64,000 nucleotides of DNA from Desulfomonile tiedjei DSM 6799 (GTDB lineage: Bacteria > Desulfobacterota > Desulfomonilia > Desulfomonilales > Desulfomonilaceae): NCBI RefSeq assembly GCF_000266945.1, contig NC_018025.1, positions 4,592,001 through 4,656,000 on the forward strand, written 5' to 3'. Below the pieces are notes generated by a model that saw only the letters and a list, made by a program, of their open reading frames with translations, ran no database searches and was not told where the DNA came from. The position numbers and the translations under genes were made by a program. Shown here piece by piece: positions 27,444-35,990 of the stretch (within the stretch, counting starts at the first letter, position 1; each line of letters starts with the position of its first letter).

Positions 27444-27926
27444 AAATACGTTGACCATAATTTGTAGGTTTGAGAGATGGGCCAAATAGAAGAGTTATTG
27501 TGTCCCCAGATCCCCAAGCATTATTCATAGACTATGGAATATTGCCCAATCAGATACTTGAACCCATCAAATACGTGCCACAAGATCAAACCTCTTCAGT
27601 GAAAGGCTGTGCACCTCCAGGTAACCAGGAGCGATAGCGTTCGTTGTTAAAGCTGCACATGAGCGCTGTTGAAGTGTTTCACAAATCGGAAAAACTTCAA
27701 GAGAAAGCATGGTGCAGCATTATCTCGAGGTGCGGTCTAAAAATGTGGATCTTGGGACACAAGCGCCCAACAAATAAGACTTGACATAATGAGATGTGTC
27801 GCAGTACGTTAGGCATGCGAAATAAAAGTAGACGTGCAAACGTAGGCGTGCTATTCGGCGAATTTGTCGACCAATGCAATAAGAGGCCTATCCCAGAGGC
27901 ATGATTGATGTATGAGGAGCTTTATG
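27444..27926. other. Long intergenic leader before the ABC importer
   Basis: No gene is supported in these 480 bp. TTGACA at 27781-27786 is a good -35, but the best -10 at suitable distance (TACGTT, 27805) is poor. I searched for GG-N10-GC (sigma-54) and found none convincing. No repeat of the families seen elsewhere occurs here. Confidence 0.4.
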
Positions 27927-28922
27927 ATGTATCCATGTAAGCTGCGGCTGATGGTTGTCATTGTGCTTTTAACACTTCCCCTTGTGGCGGGTACTGTTTT
28001 CGCTTCCGAGCAATCTGCTAAGCCCGACAAAATCATTCTGGCGAGCCCATTCTCTCCTTTAGCCATGCCAATGGCTTACATGGTCCGGAAAGGAATGCTG
28101 AAGGATGTGGCAAAAGAGGTTGACCTCATCATATGGAACAATCCTGACCAACTAAGGGCAATAATTACCCAGGGTCAGGCAGATTTCGTTTCCATTCCCA
28201 GTAACGTTGCGGCCATTTTCTACAATAGAGGTGTAAAGCTGAAGTTGTTGAATGTATCTGTATGGGGTGTTTTCTACGTTGTGAGCAAAGATCTGAGTAT
28301 AAAGTCCCTGAATGACATGAAGGGCCGCAAAATCCTCATCCCGTTTCGAGGGGATCAACCCGACCTCCTGTTTCAGCTCGTGTGCAAAGGACGGAGAATA
28401 GCCCCTTTTGAGGACTTCGATATTCAGTACGTGAGCTCTCCCTTGGATATAACCATGAACCTCTTGGGCGGAAGCGCCGAGAACGGGCTCATGATCGAAC
28501 CTGCCGCAGAAGTGGCGATCAAGAAAGCGCAGGAGAAGGGAATCACGTTAAAACGCGTAATCGACATTCAAAAAGAGTGGGGAGAGATTATGGGCACACA
28601 ACCGAAATTCCCCAATGCCGGCGTAGTGGCATTGCCGGAGGTTTTGAAACATCCGGAGGTGGTTGAGGCGTTCCGGAAGTCCTATGACACTGCTGTCAAA
28701 TGGTGTACCGAGCATCCCGAAGAAGCCGGCAAGTTGGCAGCCGAATACGTAAAAGGAGTGCCATCGACTGCTTTCACAGAATCTCTGAAGCACACGATCT
28801 TCGAATCAACGAGCGCCCAAGATTCCAAAGAAGCTCTGATCTTCATGTTCTCGAAACTGGTGGAGATGAATCCATCATCAATAGGCGGCAGATTACCCGA
28901 TGATAGTTTCTACTACAAGTGA
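27927..28922 (+). CDS. ABC importer substrate-binding protein (NMT1/SsuA-like)
   Basis: The 331-residue protein has a signal peptide (about 5-26, VVIVLLTLPLVAGTVFA) and a periplasmic-binding fold of the nitrate/sulfonate/taurine group, with DKIILASPFSPLAMPMAYMV, QADFVSIPSNVAAIFYNRG and SLNDMKGRKI. It should capture a small, perhaps anionic or aromatic, compound for the transporter encoded next. ATG 27927 is 7 nt after GAGGAG; ATG 27912 overlaps the site. It overlaps the permease gene by 23 nt. The substrate cannot be read from sequence. Confidence 0.87.
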   Translation: MYPCKLRLMVVIVLLTLPLVAGTVFASEQSAKPDKIILASPFSPLAMPMAYMVRKGMLKDVAKEVDLIIWNNPDQLRAIITQGQADFVSIPSNVAAIFYNRGVKLKLLNVSVWGVFYVVSKDLSIKSLNDMKGRKILIPFRGDQPDLLFQLVCKGRRIAPFEDFDIQYVSSPLDITMNLLGGSAENGLMIEPAAEVAIKKAQEKGITLKRVIDIQKEWGEIMGTQPKFPNAGVVALPEVLKHPEVVEAFRKSYDTAVKWCTEHPEEAGKLAAEYVKGVPSTAFTESLKHTIFESTSAQDSKEALIFMFSKLVEMNPSSIGGRLPDDSFYYK

Positions 28923-29697
28923 TCCCCAAGAGCGAAGTTCATTCGCGGGAAAATCCCCCGAGGTCTTATTCGGGGTGTGCATCTTCGTTATTTTTTGGCA
29001 AGTGATATCGATTCTTGTGTCAGATATCATCATTGCGTCGCCCGGTGAAACTCTCGTCAGATTAGTGCGAATGATTTTGACGGAGAACTTCTGGCAGACT
29101 TTGGCAATAACACTCAAGCGCTTCGGGATTAGTCTTTTCTCTGGAGCAATAGCAGGTTTTGGATTGGGATTGGTAGCCGGGCTCAGGCCGAGCATCAGAA
29201 ACGTACTGGAACCTGTACGTTGGTCCTTAATGAGCATTCCCCCTGTAGTGCTGGTTACCATCGGCATGGTCTGGTTCGGGATGGGGAGTATCCAGACGAT
29301 ATTTGTCACTTCTCTGCTGATTCTTCCCATCATGTACGTGAACACGATCGAGGGCATAGATGCCGTAGATAGAAGCCTTTTGGAGATGGGCCGCGTGTAC
29401 AAAGCCGGTTCGCTCCTTCTCCTCAGAGATATCTACTTGCCTTCCATAGGGGGACCGCTCTTGGCAGGACTTGCTCTCTCAGCAGGTTTCGGAATCCGAA
29501 TTGTGGTACTTGCCGAAGTGCTCGGGGCCTATACCGGCATAGGCTACGAGTTCTCACTTGCCAGAACGAACTTGGAGACCGCGACACTTTTTGCGTGGAT
29601 TGTCGTGTGCCTTATGCTGGTTGGGGTTTTTGAATTCGGAGTGCTCAATCCTGCAAGGAACTACATCATGAGATGGAAAGAAGGAGAGAGTACATGA
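28900..29697 (+). CDS. ABC importer permease (SsuC/TauC-like)
   Basis: The 265-residue inner-membrane protein has about six helices and the binding-protein-dependent transport signature in the segment MSIPPVVLVTIGMVWFGMG and EMGRVYKAGSLLLLRDIYLPSIGG (EAA loop) that contacts the ATPase. It forms the channel of the importer. Translation is coupled to both neighbours: it starts inside the binding-protein gene and ends in an ATGA overlap with the ATPase gene. Confidence 0.88.
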   Translation: MIVSTTSDPQERSSFAGKSPEVLFGVCIFVIFWQVISILVSDIIIASPGETLVRLVRMILTENFWQTLAITLKRFGISLFSGAIAGFGLGLVAGLRPSIRNVLEPVRWSLMSIPPVVLVTIGMVWFGMGSIQTIFVTSLLILPIMYVNTIEGIDAVDRSLLEMGRVYKAGSLLLLRDIYLPSIGGPLLAGLALSAGFGIRIVVLAEVLGAYTGIGYEFSLARTNLETATLFAWIVVCLMLVGVFEFGVLNPARNYIMRWKEGEST

Positions 29698-30422
29698 TCC
29701 GTTTCACCGGTGTCAACAAATCTTTTCACGGAAGGTCTGTTCTTGAAGACCTGCATTTCTGCGTAGAACGTAATGAAGTGGTTGCTCTATTGGGAAGATC
29801 CGGCTCGGGAAAATCGACAATCTTGAGAATAATTAGCGGACTCACTTGTCCGGATAGCGGAACTCTCATGGTGGGAAGCTCCAAAATCGGATACATTTTC
29901 CAGGAGCCCCGCCTCATACCATGGAAAACTGCACTCGATAATGTTGGTTTTGTTTTAAAAGCCAACGGTTGCGACAAAAAGAAAGCCAGAGAAATTGCCG
30001 CAAACTGCCTCGAGGAAGTGGCCCTGAAAGAATACGCACTTTTCTATCCCCAACAACTAAGCGGAGGAATGCAACAGAGAGTCGCCGTAGCCAGAGCTTT
30101 TGCGACAGATCCGGAGATTTTGCTGATGGACGAACCGTTCAGCTCCTTGGATCCGGGATTAAAGGACGAAATGCATTCTCTCATGAAAAGAATCCTGAGC
30201 GAACGGCCGCTAACTGTATTGTACGTATCTCACAATCCTGAAGAAGTCATCAGGATAGCAAACAAGATCTACATGCTCGGGCCGGAGGGCAAACTGAAGG
30301 AGGTGAGCGCAAAATTACTTGGTGATCACAAGAAAGCGATTTCGAGAACCATTGAATTCTCATCGTGGTATGGGGGTTCCGTAGCACCCTCTAGCCTCTC
30401 ATCAGGCAATCATGTTCAATGA
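29694..30422 (+). CDS. ABC importer ATP-binding protein (SsuB/TauB-like)
   Basis: The 242-residue ATPase shows Walker A GRSGSGKST, Q-loop IFQEPRLIPWK, signature LSGGMQQRVAVARA, Walker B LLMDEPFSSLD and the H-switch VSHNPEEV. It powers the importer. ATG 29694 is preceded by GGAGAG and overlaps the permease stop; a frame from 29673 is less likely. The C-terminal 35 residues are Ser-rich and probably disordered. Its stop overlaps an ATG, but the following cupin gene more likely starts further on. Confidence 0.92.
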   Translation: MIRFTGVNKSFHGRSVLEDLHFCVERNEVVALLGRSGSGKSTILRIISGLTCPDSGTLMVGSSKIGYIFQEPRLIPWKTALDNVGFVLKANGCDKKKAREIAANCLEEVALKEYALFYPQQLSGGMQQRVAVARAFATDPEILLMDEPFSSLDPGLKDEMHSLMKRILSERPLTVLYVSHNPEEVIRIANKIYMLGPEGKLKEVSAKLLGDHKKAISRTIEFSSWYGGSVAPSSLSSGNHVQ

Positions 30423-30448
30423 TGCGGTTGCAGATAAGGAGTAGCACG

Positions 30449-30802
30449 TTGACAGAAGAACTCATGAAAAACATTTCGTTCTCCGAACCCCATCGACTCT
30501 TGGAACAAGTGGATTATGCAGATGAAAAAGTTGTGAGCCGAACTCTTGCGAATACCAGTGGAGTAGGTATAACGCTGTTTGCCTTTTCCGAAGGAGAAGG
30601 ATTAAGCACGCATTCGGCGCCAGGTGACGCCATGGTCCAGATCCTGGATGGAGAAGCTTCCGTTACAATCGGCGGTAAAGAGGTTACCGCCAAAACAGGC
30701 GAGATCGTGATTATGCCGGCAGACGTTCCACACTCGCTTCATGCACATGTCCCGTTCAAAATGATGCTTACAGTAGTAAAGAAGCGAAAAAGTGAAGATT
30801 AG
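30449..30802 (+). CDS. Small single-domain cupin protein
   Basis: The 117-residue protein is one cupin barrel (about 35-110): GEGLSTHSAPGDAMVQILDGEASVTIGG and VIMPADVPHSLHA. The usual metal ligands are partly kept (His in THSAPGD, Glu/Gln variations, His in PHSLHA). TTG 30449 has AAGGAG exactly 7 nt upstream and is preferred to ATG 30419 and ATG 30464. It ends the ABC operon. Such cupins often act as small-molecule binding or isomerase proteins in the same pathway, which is inference here. Confidence 0.82.
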   Translation: MTEELMKNISFSEPHRLLEQVDYADEKVVSRTLANTSGVGITLFAFSEGEGLSTHSAPGDAMVQILDGEASVTIGGKEVTAKTGEIVIMPADVPHSLHAHVPFKMMLTVVKKRKSED

Positions 30803-30838
30803 ATCGACTATTGCCGGTGCTATTTCCTGAATTGACAT

Positions 30839-30870
30839 CTGTCGGTCCGACAACCGCGCCGGACCGACAG
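30839..30870. terminator. Hairpin between convergent genes
   Basis: CTGTCGGTCCG (30839-30849) and CGGACCGACAG (30860-30870) form a perfect 11-bp stem with a 10-nt loop, placed between the cupin gene and the leftward small gene. No T-run follows on either strand, so it may act as a bidirectional, Rho-assisted or processed end. Confidence 0.5.
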
Positions 30871-30956
30871 CGTGCAAGCGTTCTGTTCACAGGCAAGTCT
30901 TTTTCTGGCCAGGCTTGAAAGCAAACTTGGTTTTTCCGCGAAGGATCAACTCGGTT

Positions 30957-31301
30957 TCATCTGCCATCTATGACCGCTTGAAGTTGAGCTAGAATGTCCT
31001 CGGGGGCCTCCTGGCAGCAAGAATCATGCATGCCACCGAGGATCATCTCCTGCTCTTCCATATATTTACGGTAGTTCTTCTTCCCTACGATGCGTTCCAC
31101 CGCCTTGTCCCCTTTTTCAAAACACACTTGGGAAAACAGGGTGGTGAAAGTGCCATACCAGTAAGCGTCCCAAACAGTGGGGAAGCCGGACAGCATGCGT
31201 TCGTGAGCGCCCATGACGCTGGGCCACAGGGTCTTGACCATTGTCTCAAAGTCCATGTTTTCGTCAGGGTGGCAGTCAAATATGTCCTTAAATTTCCTCA
31301 T
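30957..31301 (-). CDS. Small hypothetical protein
   Basis: I do not recognise this 114-residue protein. It is acidic/hydrophilic and mostly helical by composition, rich in Met and aromatic residues (VWDAYWYGTFTTLFSQVCFEKGD), with a Cys pair CC near residue 94. AGGAGG sits upstream of the ATG at good distance, which supports translation. It is transcribed toward the ABC/cupin operon and away from the DsrE-like gene. Confidence 0.65.
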   Translation of the reverse strand: MRKFKDIFDCHPDENMDFETMVKTLWPSVMGAHERMLSGFPTVWDAYWYGTFTTLFSQVCFEKGDKAVERIVGKKNYRKYMEEQEMILGGMHDSCCQEAPEDILAQLQAVIDGR

Positions 31302-31606
31302 AGCGGGCTTCCTCCTTAAGGAATCGTGATCACTGATATTCGCACATTTTGTCGTGTCACCTGGAATTGCCGCAAACCCATATCACCAATTTGCGGCAAA
31401 TGGAATCATTACTCGCGCTTGGTAAGAGAAAATATTTAAGTCTGTAAAATTGTTTCTGTTGTAGAGTGGCAACACCTTTTCCTACTTTTTTTGTAAAAAA
31501 CCTCTTGCACGAAAAAGGCAAACCTGTCAGTATATTCTTGTATTGATATATATGCATCTTTATGTGTGCGACTGGAGGCTTTGACGATAAATCCTTTAAT
31601 CATCGC

Positions 31607-31635
31607 TTTTCCTCAGTGCTCCTCACTGAGGAAAA
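31607..31635 (+). promoter_or_regulatory. Perfect 12-bp inverted repeat in the leader of the DsrE-like gene
   Basis: TTTTCCTCAGTG (31607-31618) and CACTGAGGAAAA (31624-31635) are perfect complements around a 5-nt loop, 8 bp before the AGGAG of the next gene. In RNA it would be a strong hairpin; in DNA it could be an operator for a dimeric regulator. No T-run follows, so it is not a classical terminator. Confidence 0.6.
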
Positions 31636-31657
31636 CCTCTCAAAAGGAGACCGACCG

Positions 31658-32104
31658 ATGAATCACGAAGGCAAAAAGAAACTCATGGTGGTCTGTTCCC
31701 GCGATTCCCTCGACGGGGCATATCCGTCGGCGGTGTTGGCCATCAACGCTGTCCGAATCGGAATGGACGCGACGATCTACTACACTTTCGGTGGTCTGAA
31801 CGTCATTAGGAAAGGATTTGCGGGAAAGCTGAAGTTCTACCCCTCGGGTCCGTTGGGGGCAATACCGGGAATGCCGCATCTGGCTACAGGGCTCATGAAA
31901 AAGAAGATTGAAAAAGCTGAGCTGCCTACTCTGGAAGATCTTCTGGAAATGTGTCAGTTGGAAGGCGTTAAGCTCATAGGCTGCCACATGGCAATGGCCA
32001 TGTTCGAGTTGAACTCCGAAGATTTTATTGAAGGAGTAGACATAGCCAACGCCGCCGATTTTCTAAAGATGGCACAACAGGCCGATGTCACGCTCTTCAC
32101 CTAG
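31658..32104 (+). CDS. DsrE/DsrF-like family protein
   Basis: The 148-residue protein matches the DsrE_2 pattern: KKLMVVCSRDSLDGAYPSAVLAINAVRIGMDATIYYTF (split alpha/beta start) and KLIGCHMAMAMFELNSEDFIEG with a conserved Cys at about 108. Relatives of this group take part in persulfide/sulfur relay or accompany sulfur-metabolism enzymes. It stands alone here. ATG 31658 lies after AAAAGGAG; upstream codons to 31562 cross the hairpin and are rejected. Confidence 0.82.
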   Translation: MNHEGKKKLMVVCSRDSLDGAYPSAVLAINAVRIGMDATIYYTFGGLNVIRKGFAGKLKFYPSGPLGAIPGMPHLATGLMKKKIEKAELPTLEDLLEMCQLEGVKLIGCHMAMAMFELNSEDFIEGVDIANAADFLKMAQQADVTLFT

Positions 32105-32159
32105 AAGCAATAATGAGAATGCCTGCCGTCACCATATCAAGGCATCTGCTCGGCCTGAT

Positions 32160-32240
32160 TGTAGGGACGGGCCTAGTGTCCACCCAAATTAGAGCAGGCG
32201 CCAAGCCTGTCCCTACCAAGATGGCCAATCGTGGCACGAT
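32160..32240. repeat. TAGGGAC palindromic repeat and ATCGTGGCACGAT motif
   Basis: TAGGGACGGGC and GCCTGTCCCTA form the arms of an imperfect palindrome (about 32162-32215), related to the one at 8181-8237. CCAATCGTGGCACGATG (about 32224-32240) matches the ATCGTGCCACGAT motif of the long dispersed elements. Both lie between the DsrE-like gene and a leftward small gene. Confidence 0.6.
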
Positions 32241-32297
32241 GTTTAAGTACGGTGAGTCCAGATCCCGCAAATCCCGATAGGCGCGGTTTATTTCGTT

Positions 32298-32594
32298 TTA
32301 TCCGCCGAATTCAGCAGGAGAAATGTCAGCTTGCTCGAAGGCCTTCCTGCTGTGAATAAATCTGCCCTCTGGTTCGGTTTTCTTAGCCTCGATTGCGGTT
32401 TCACACTCTGTCCTGAGCTTGTGGATTCTCTCATCAAACTCTTCGAGGATCATATGCAAATCGTTGACGAAAGGAACCATCTTTGTTTTGTCCCCGCTTT
32501 CAACGTTGTCGAATTTCTGAACTACCTCATGGAGCCTGGTTTTCCATGTGGCAAGCTCGGCTGACATGCCGTCACAAAAGCTATCGAAATCCAT
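32298..32594 (-). CDS. Small helical hypothetical protein
   Basis: This 98-residue protein is not recognised. It is highly charged and predicted helical (ATWKTRLHEVVQKFDNV, LHMILEEFDERIHKLRTECETAIEAKK), suggesting a coiled-coil or helical-hairpin. GGAGAA is 7 nt from the ATG. It lies 99 bp downstream of another leftward unknown; the pair may be cotranscribed. Confidence 0.6.
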   Translation of the reverse strand: MDFDSFCDGMSAELATWKTRLHEVVQKFDNVESGDKTKMVPFVNDLHMILEEFDERIHKLRTECETAIEAKKTEPEGRFIHSRKAFEQADISPAEFGG

Positions 32595-32693
32595 GGTGTT
32601 TCTCCGTATTTTCTTCCCGGTTGATTTGCTGGTCCAGGAACAACCCCGCTTCCGGTATCAGTGAGGTGTTACGCCAACCACTTGAGAGCCCGA

Positions 32694-33050
32694 CTAGTCA
32701 AAACCGGCGCTCGGCCTGCTGCAACCTTTCTCGGGACATGCTTTTCCAGTGCGTTCTCGCAGTATCTTACTGCTCACGTCATCTCTGACCGCACTGAGAA
32801 TTCTAAGACCTACTTCCAGGTCCTTCACGTGAGGTCTCAAGACTTGTTTGGAGAATCGCTGATAATAGAGATCATCGCAGCCGCCCAGGACGTACAGCAG
32901 ATCATTTGCTTTGCGACGCCATTTGTCGAATCGGCACGTGTCAAATTCGTATTCTGCGACCGCGCCGTGTATCTGCCCGCTCTCGACGAAATCGCGTCCC
33001 TCGTCATGCAAGGCATCAATCTTTTCCAATACATTTGCGTCGATAGTCAC
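32694..33050 (-). CDS. Small hypothetical protein
   Basis: I do not recognise this 118-residue protein. It is charged, with a central DTCRFDKWRRKANDLLYVLGG and a Cys/Lys-rich tail (GKACPEKGCSRP). A GTG start with GGAGTG about 8 nt upstream is used. Position between the CAATTCC repeat array and another small unknown places it in the accessory block 32.3-36.0 kb. Confidence 0.55.
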   Translation of the reverse strand: MTIDANVLEKIDALHDEGRDFVESGQIHGAVAEYEFDTCRFDKWRRKANDLLYVLGGCDDLYYQRFSKQVLRPHVKDLEVGLRILSAVRDDVSSKILRERTGKACPEKGCSRPSAGFD

Positions 33051-33241
33051 TTCTGATCACTCCCTTTCCGGTAAGTAATCCAATTTCTCTTTCGTCGGCA
33101 TGATTAGGACCGATCTCGAGACATCTTTCACAATGGCTCTTATGTACCAGATTGTGCTTACGCAGAAGACGACAGTCAATGCCGTTACTCGGAATTATTC
33201 CCTAAATAGCGCAAGAAACACGGAAGCTCAAAATTGTCCAT

Positions 33242-33311
33242 TAATTCCGTGACACAATTCCGCACAATTCCCGTCAATTCCCAATTCCGGGTCAATTCCG
33301 GTCAATTCCGG
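33242..33311. repeat. CAATTCCGG short tandem repeats
   Basis: Seven copies of an AATTCC core occur in 70 bp, spaced about 8 to 14 bp apart, ending in three close copies of TCAATTCCGG. They lie just downstream of the first ankyrin gene. The irregular spacing suggests slippage expansion. Confidence 0.75.
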
Positions 33312-33316
33312 CGCAG

Positions 33317-34207
33317 TTATTCCTTTGCTCCGTGGGCCTTGAGGAGTTCCGCTATTTTGTTGGCTCCTGCAAACTTAGCAAGTGCAACAGCCCTCATGAG
33401 TGCCGTTTTGCCCTGTTTGTCCTTAACATGTACGTCAGCTCCTCTCTCCAAGAGCAGTCTCACGTCTTCCTCGCGAAAACTGTGGTGCGAATCGATAGCC
33501 CACATTAGTGCTGTCCTCCCATAATCATCCCTAGCATTGACGTCTGCCCCAGCATCCAAAAGCAATTTTACTGCTCCCCCAGGAGGGCTTGATCGGAGGG
33601 AAGGAGCATTTGTATCACCGTCAAAAGGACACTTTTTGTCCACACTTATTTTAGTCTCCAATTGGGCAGGTCTTGCCCAAGAACCGAATGCGCACCCACT
33701 AACCGCCGATATCAGCGCTGTAAATCCCACTGCATTCTTAGCATTAACATCTGCCCCTCGGTCCAGTAGCACTTTTACGGTGTCACAACACAACTCACAG
33801 GAAGCAAGGATCAGCGCAGTATCCCCCGTAATCTCGCGCACATTGATATCAGCGCCGTTGTCAAGGAAGTATTTCACAATGTCCGTCGCACAGCTCCCTG
33901 CAGCATATGTCAGGACTGTCCTGCCGCGCTTGGATTTCGCATTAATGTCAGCGCCCCTTTCCAGCAGCAGTTTCATTAATTCGCTATTTCGAACCCCGTA
34001 CCAATGAATCAGCATTAGAGCTGTACAACCGTTTCTTTTGGCATTGACGTCAACGCCTTTATTCAAAAGGTCTTGGACTCGTTTCAGATCTCGCTTCTGA
34101 ACAGCCTCAAAAAAATCGTCCTTTTCGTCCGCATGTATGGCGGGCCCGAACACTGTAAAGATGACCAATACCCCGGTCACGGTCATAGCGACCATTGATC
34201 TGTGCAT
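33317..34207 (-). CDS. Exported ankyrin-repeat protein
   Basis: The 296-residue protein has a signal peptide (about 5-26, MTVTGVLVIFTVFGPAIHA) and about six ankyrin repeats, each with the LLLERGADINAK/ALM pattern, one repeat (about 165-205) expanded by an insert with GSWARPAQ and Ser/Pro. Ankyrin repeats bind proteins, so a periplasmic scaffold role is likely. ATG 34207 is supported by GGAGGTGAGG upstream. A related ankyrin gene lies 1.1 kb upstream on the same strand. Confidence 0.85.
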   Translation of the reverse strand: MHRSMVAMTVTGVLVIFTVFGPAIHADEKDDFFEAVQKRDLKRVQDLLNKGVDVNAKRNGCTALMLIHWYGVRNSELMKLLLERGADINAKSKRGRTVLTYAAGSCATDIVKYFLDNGADINVREITGDTALILASCELCCDTVKVLLDRGADVNAKNAVGFTALISAVSGCAFGSWARPAQLETKISVDKKCPFDGDTNAPSLRSSPPGGAVKLLLDAGADVNARDDYGRTALMWAIDSHHSFREEDVRLLLERGADVHVKDKQGKTALMRAVALAKFAGANKIAELLKAHGAKE

Positions 34208-34287
34208 TGTAAGCCTCACCTCCGACAATTTGATTCATCATGAGGGTTATCTCATTTACCGGATCCTGCGCGAGCTATTTCGAACTC

Positions 34288-34635
34288 TTAGCGGGAGGCT
34301 CGGCTACGAGGAAATTTTTCTTCTAACACACGTGAGTTCAGCAACGCTCCTGCAAAGATGGTAAATAGACTGACTGAACCGAGAATGATGACTGCTGTGC
34401 CCCATGATCGGCCTGCCATCATGCGCTGCTGTACAAGGTCAATCATGGTATTCATCCAGATGATTGCCGCCAAGTAGGACCAGAGTTGCAGTGCAATCAG
34501 AATCCATCTTCTTCTAATCAGCAAAAAAAGAGGTACCAGAATGGACACCAGCATCAGGCCTATGTTTCCTTCCCTCAAGAAATGAGCACTCAAGAGGACA
34601 GAAGCAATGACGAAGGGTATCAGCCTGAGAACCAT
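34288..34635 (-). CDS. Small membrane protein, unknown
   Basis: The 115-residue protein consists of about four hydrophobic helices (2-20, 26-42, 46-66, 80-100) and a basic tail. I do not recognise the family. AGAGG lies about 10 nt before the ATG. It sits between the two ankyrin genes on the same strand. Confidence 0.6.
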   Translation of the reverse strand: MVLRLIPFVIASVLLSAHFLREGNIGLMLVSILVPLFLLIRRRWILIALQLWSYLAAIIWMNTMIDLVQQRMMAGRSWGTAVIILGSVSLFTIFAGALLNSRVLEEKFPRSRASR

Positions 34636-34822
34636 ATGAACAAACCTCTAGAAAATGGAACTTTGAGATTGGTAATTCTGTAATCCTGAGGACATCATAA
34701 TTCTAGGTATGATTCCAGGCAAATTCTAGGGGCACCATACTTGATTCCTCGAACCTCTTTCGAACCCTTCGGATCTAATACATTCCATGTGTCACCGATT
34801 ATATATGGTGTACCCAGATCCC

Positions 34823-35284
34823 TCAGAATCCACGATTCTTTATGATTCTCTTGAGAAGTCCAAGGAGCCGTGGGATGTATAAGAGGCACAAAGTCAAAAC
34901 TATGAGAATCCGGATAGGCGGAAACAACGACAGTTCTTCTCTACCTCCAAGAAACCACTCACACCACTGACTCACATCCTGCGGTAACAGGGGAATCACA
35001 TAAATCAGAAACAGGCCAACAATTATGCATACAATCCGCTCCACAGGCGACAGCCATCGAGACCGATTTCTCTTATTGCTGTCTGATTGATGCGAAATGC
35101 GAAATGCCGAATTTGTATCACAGGAATCGCATGGCACTTCTGGAGTTTCTATTTCCTTTCCATACAATGCACTTCTGTTCGGCTGATCCAAGTAATGTCC
35201 TTCCGTACGCTTGACCACAGTGACCAGGCACGCGTCAGCTATTAGACCTACCATGGATTTTTTCAGTTTCGTCCCAATCTGCAT
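34823..35284 (-). CDS. Unknown protein with C-terminal membrane helices
   Basis: This 153-residue protein has a soluble N-terminal half with Cys residues (CDSCD near 53-57) and two membrane helices (about 84-104 and 122-142) separated by WCEWFLGGREE. No family is recognised. The start at 35284 has only a distant GGTGAG; ATG 35254 is an alternative. The stretch 34689-34822 before the next gene shows nothing I can name. Confidence 0.5.
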   Translation of the reverse strand: MQIGTKLKKSMVGLIADACLVTVVKRTEGHYLDQPNRSALYGKEIETPEVPCDSCDTNSAFRISHQSDSNKRNRSRWLSPVERIVCIIVGLFLIYVIPLLPQDVSQWCEWFLGGREELSLFPPIRILIVLTLCLLYIPRLLGLLKRIIKNRGF

Positions 35285-35336
35285 TGACTGACGTACTCAC
35301 CCGGTTTCTGAAACGCGCCATGATTCGTCAGAGTAA

Positions 35337-35897
35337 TCATTCCTGAGCTCCGTGAGCCTTCAAAAATGCTACGATCTGGGTGTGATTCTTCTTGAGAGCT
35401 GCTGACAATGCCGTATCACCTCGGGCATCTCTGGCATTGATGTCAGCTTTCCTGTCTACAAGCAGCTTCACAAGGTTAAAATGCCCCACGCCAGAAACCA
35501 AAATTAACGCAGTCCAGCCACCGCCGGCCGTTGCATTGATATCTGCCCCCCTGTCCAAGAGCAGCCTTACTATATCTTCGTGCTCACCCGCGCAAGCTAC
35601 CATTAAGACTGTGCCACCATATTTGTCTCTAATATTAAGATCCGCTCCTTTTTCAAGAAGCAGCTTCACAATGTCGCTATGGCCCATAAGGCAAGCAGCC
35701 ATTAATGCAGTGGCGCCGTGTTCGTTCCGCGCATTGATATCGGCACCAATGAGCAGCAGTAGTTTAACTATTTCAATCTGCCCAGCACCCGAAGAGAATT
35801 CCAGCCCCCGGTCTTGAAGTCCGCATGCTGTCTGAGCAAAGAGCATGCTGATAATCAATAGCGATCTTATGAAATTGGCAATTTGAGACTTATACAT
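35337..35897 (-). CDS. Exported ankyrin-repeat protein, possible lipoprotein
   Basis: The 186-residue protein has a signal segment (FIRSLLIISMLFAQTAC) whose final Cys may be lipidated, although the lipobox is imperfect, and about four regular ankyrin repeats (GADINARNEHGATALMAACLMGHSDIVKLLL type) through the C-terminus AHGAQE. ATG 35897 is preceded by AGGA at 7 nt; a longer frame to 35990 adds a Lys-rich N-terminus without a better site. It resembles the ankyrin protein at 33317, including the closing KAHGA-E. Confidence 0.8.
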   Translation of the reverse strand: MYKSQIANFIRSLLIISMLFAQTACGLQDRGLEFSSGAGQIEIVKLLLLIGADINARNEHGATALMAACLMGHSDIVKLLLEKGADLNIRDKYGGTVLMVACAGEHEDIVRLLLDRGADINATAGGGWTALILVSGVGHFNLVKLLVDRKADINARDARGDTALSAALKKNHTQIVAFLKAHGAQE

Positions 35898-35990
35898 TAG
35901 AAATCCTGGGCTCCGGCGTACACTACGCTTAATTAACTTCGTCTTTTTCTTGACCTGGGTTTTTCTCTTTTCCGTACCTTCGGGCAACAA

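Noticed and set aside
30887-30967. A 26-codon leftward frame overlapping the end of the small hypothetical gene
   Set aside because: No ribosome site and no recognisable family; it overlaps the stop by 11 nt, so chance is more likely.
34695-34889. 64-codon leftward frame between the small membrane genes
   Set aside because: No ribosome site or family; it overlaps the end of a better supported gene.
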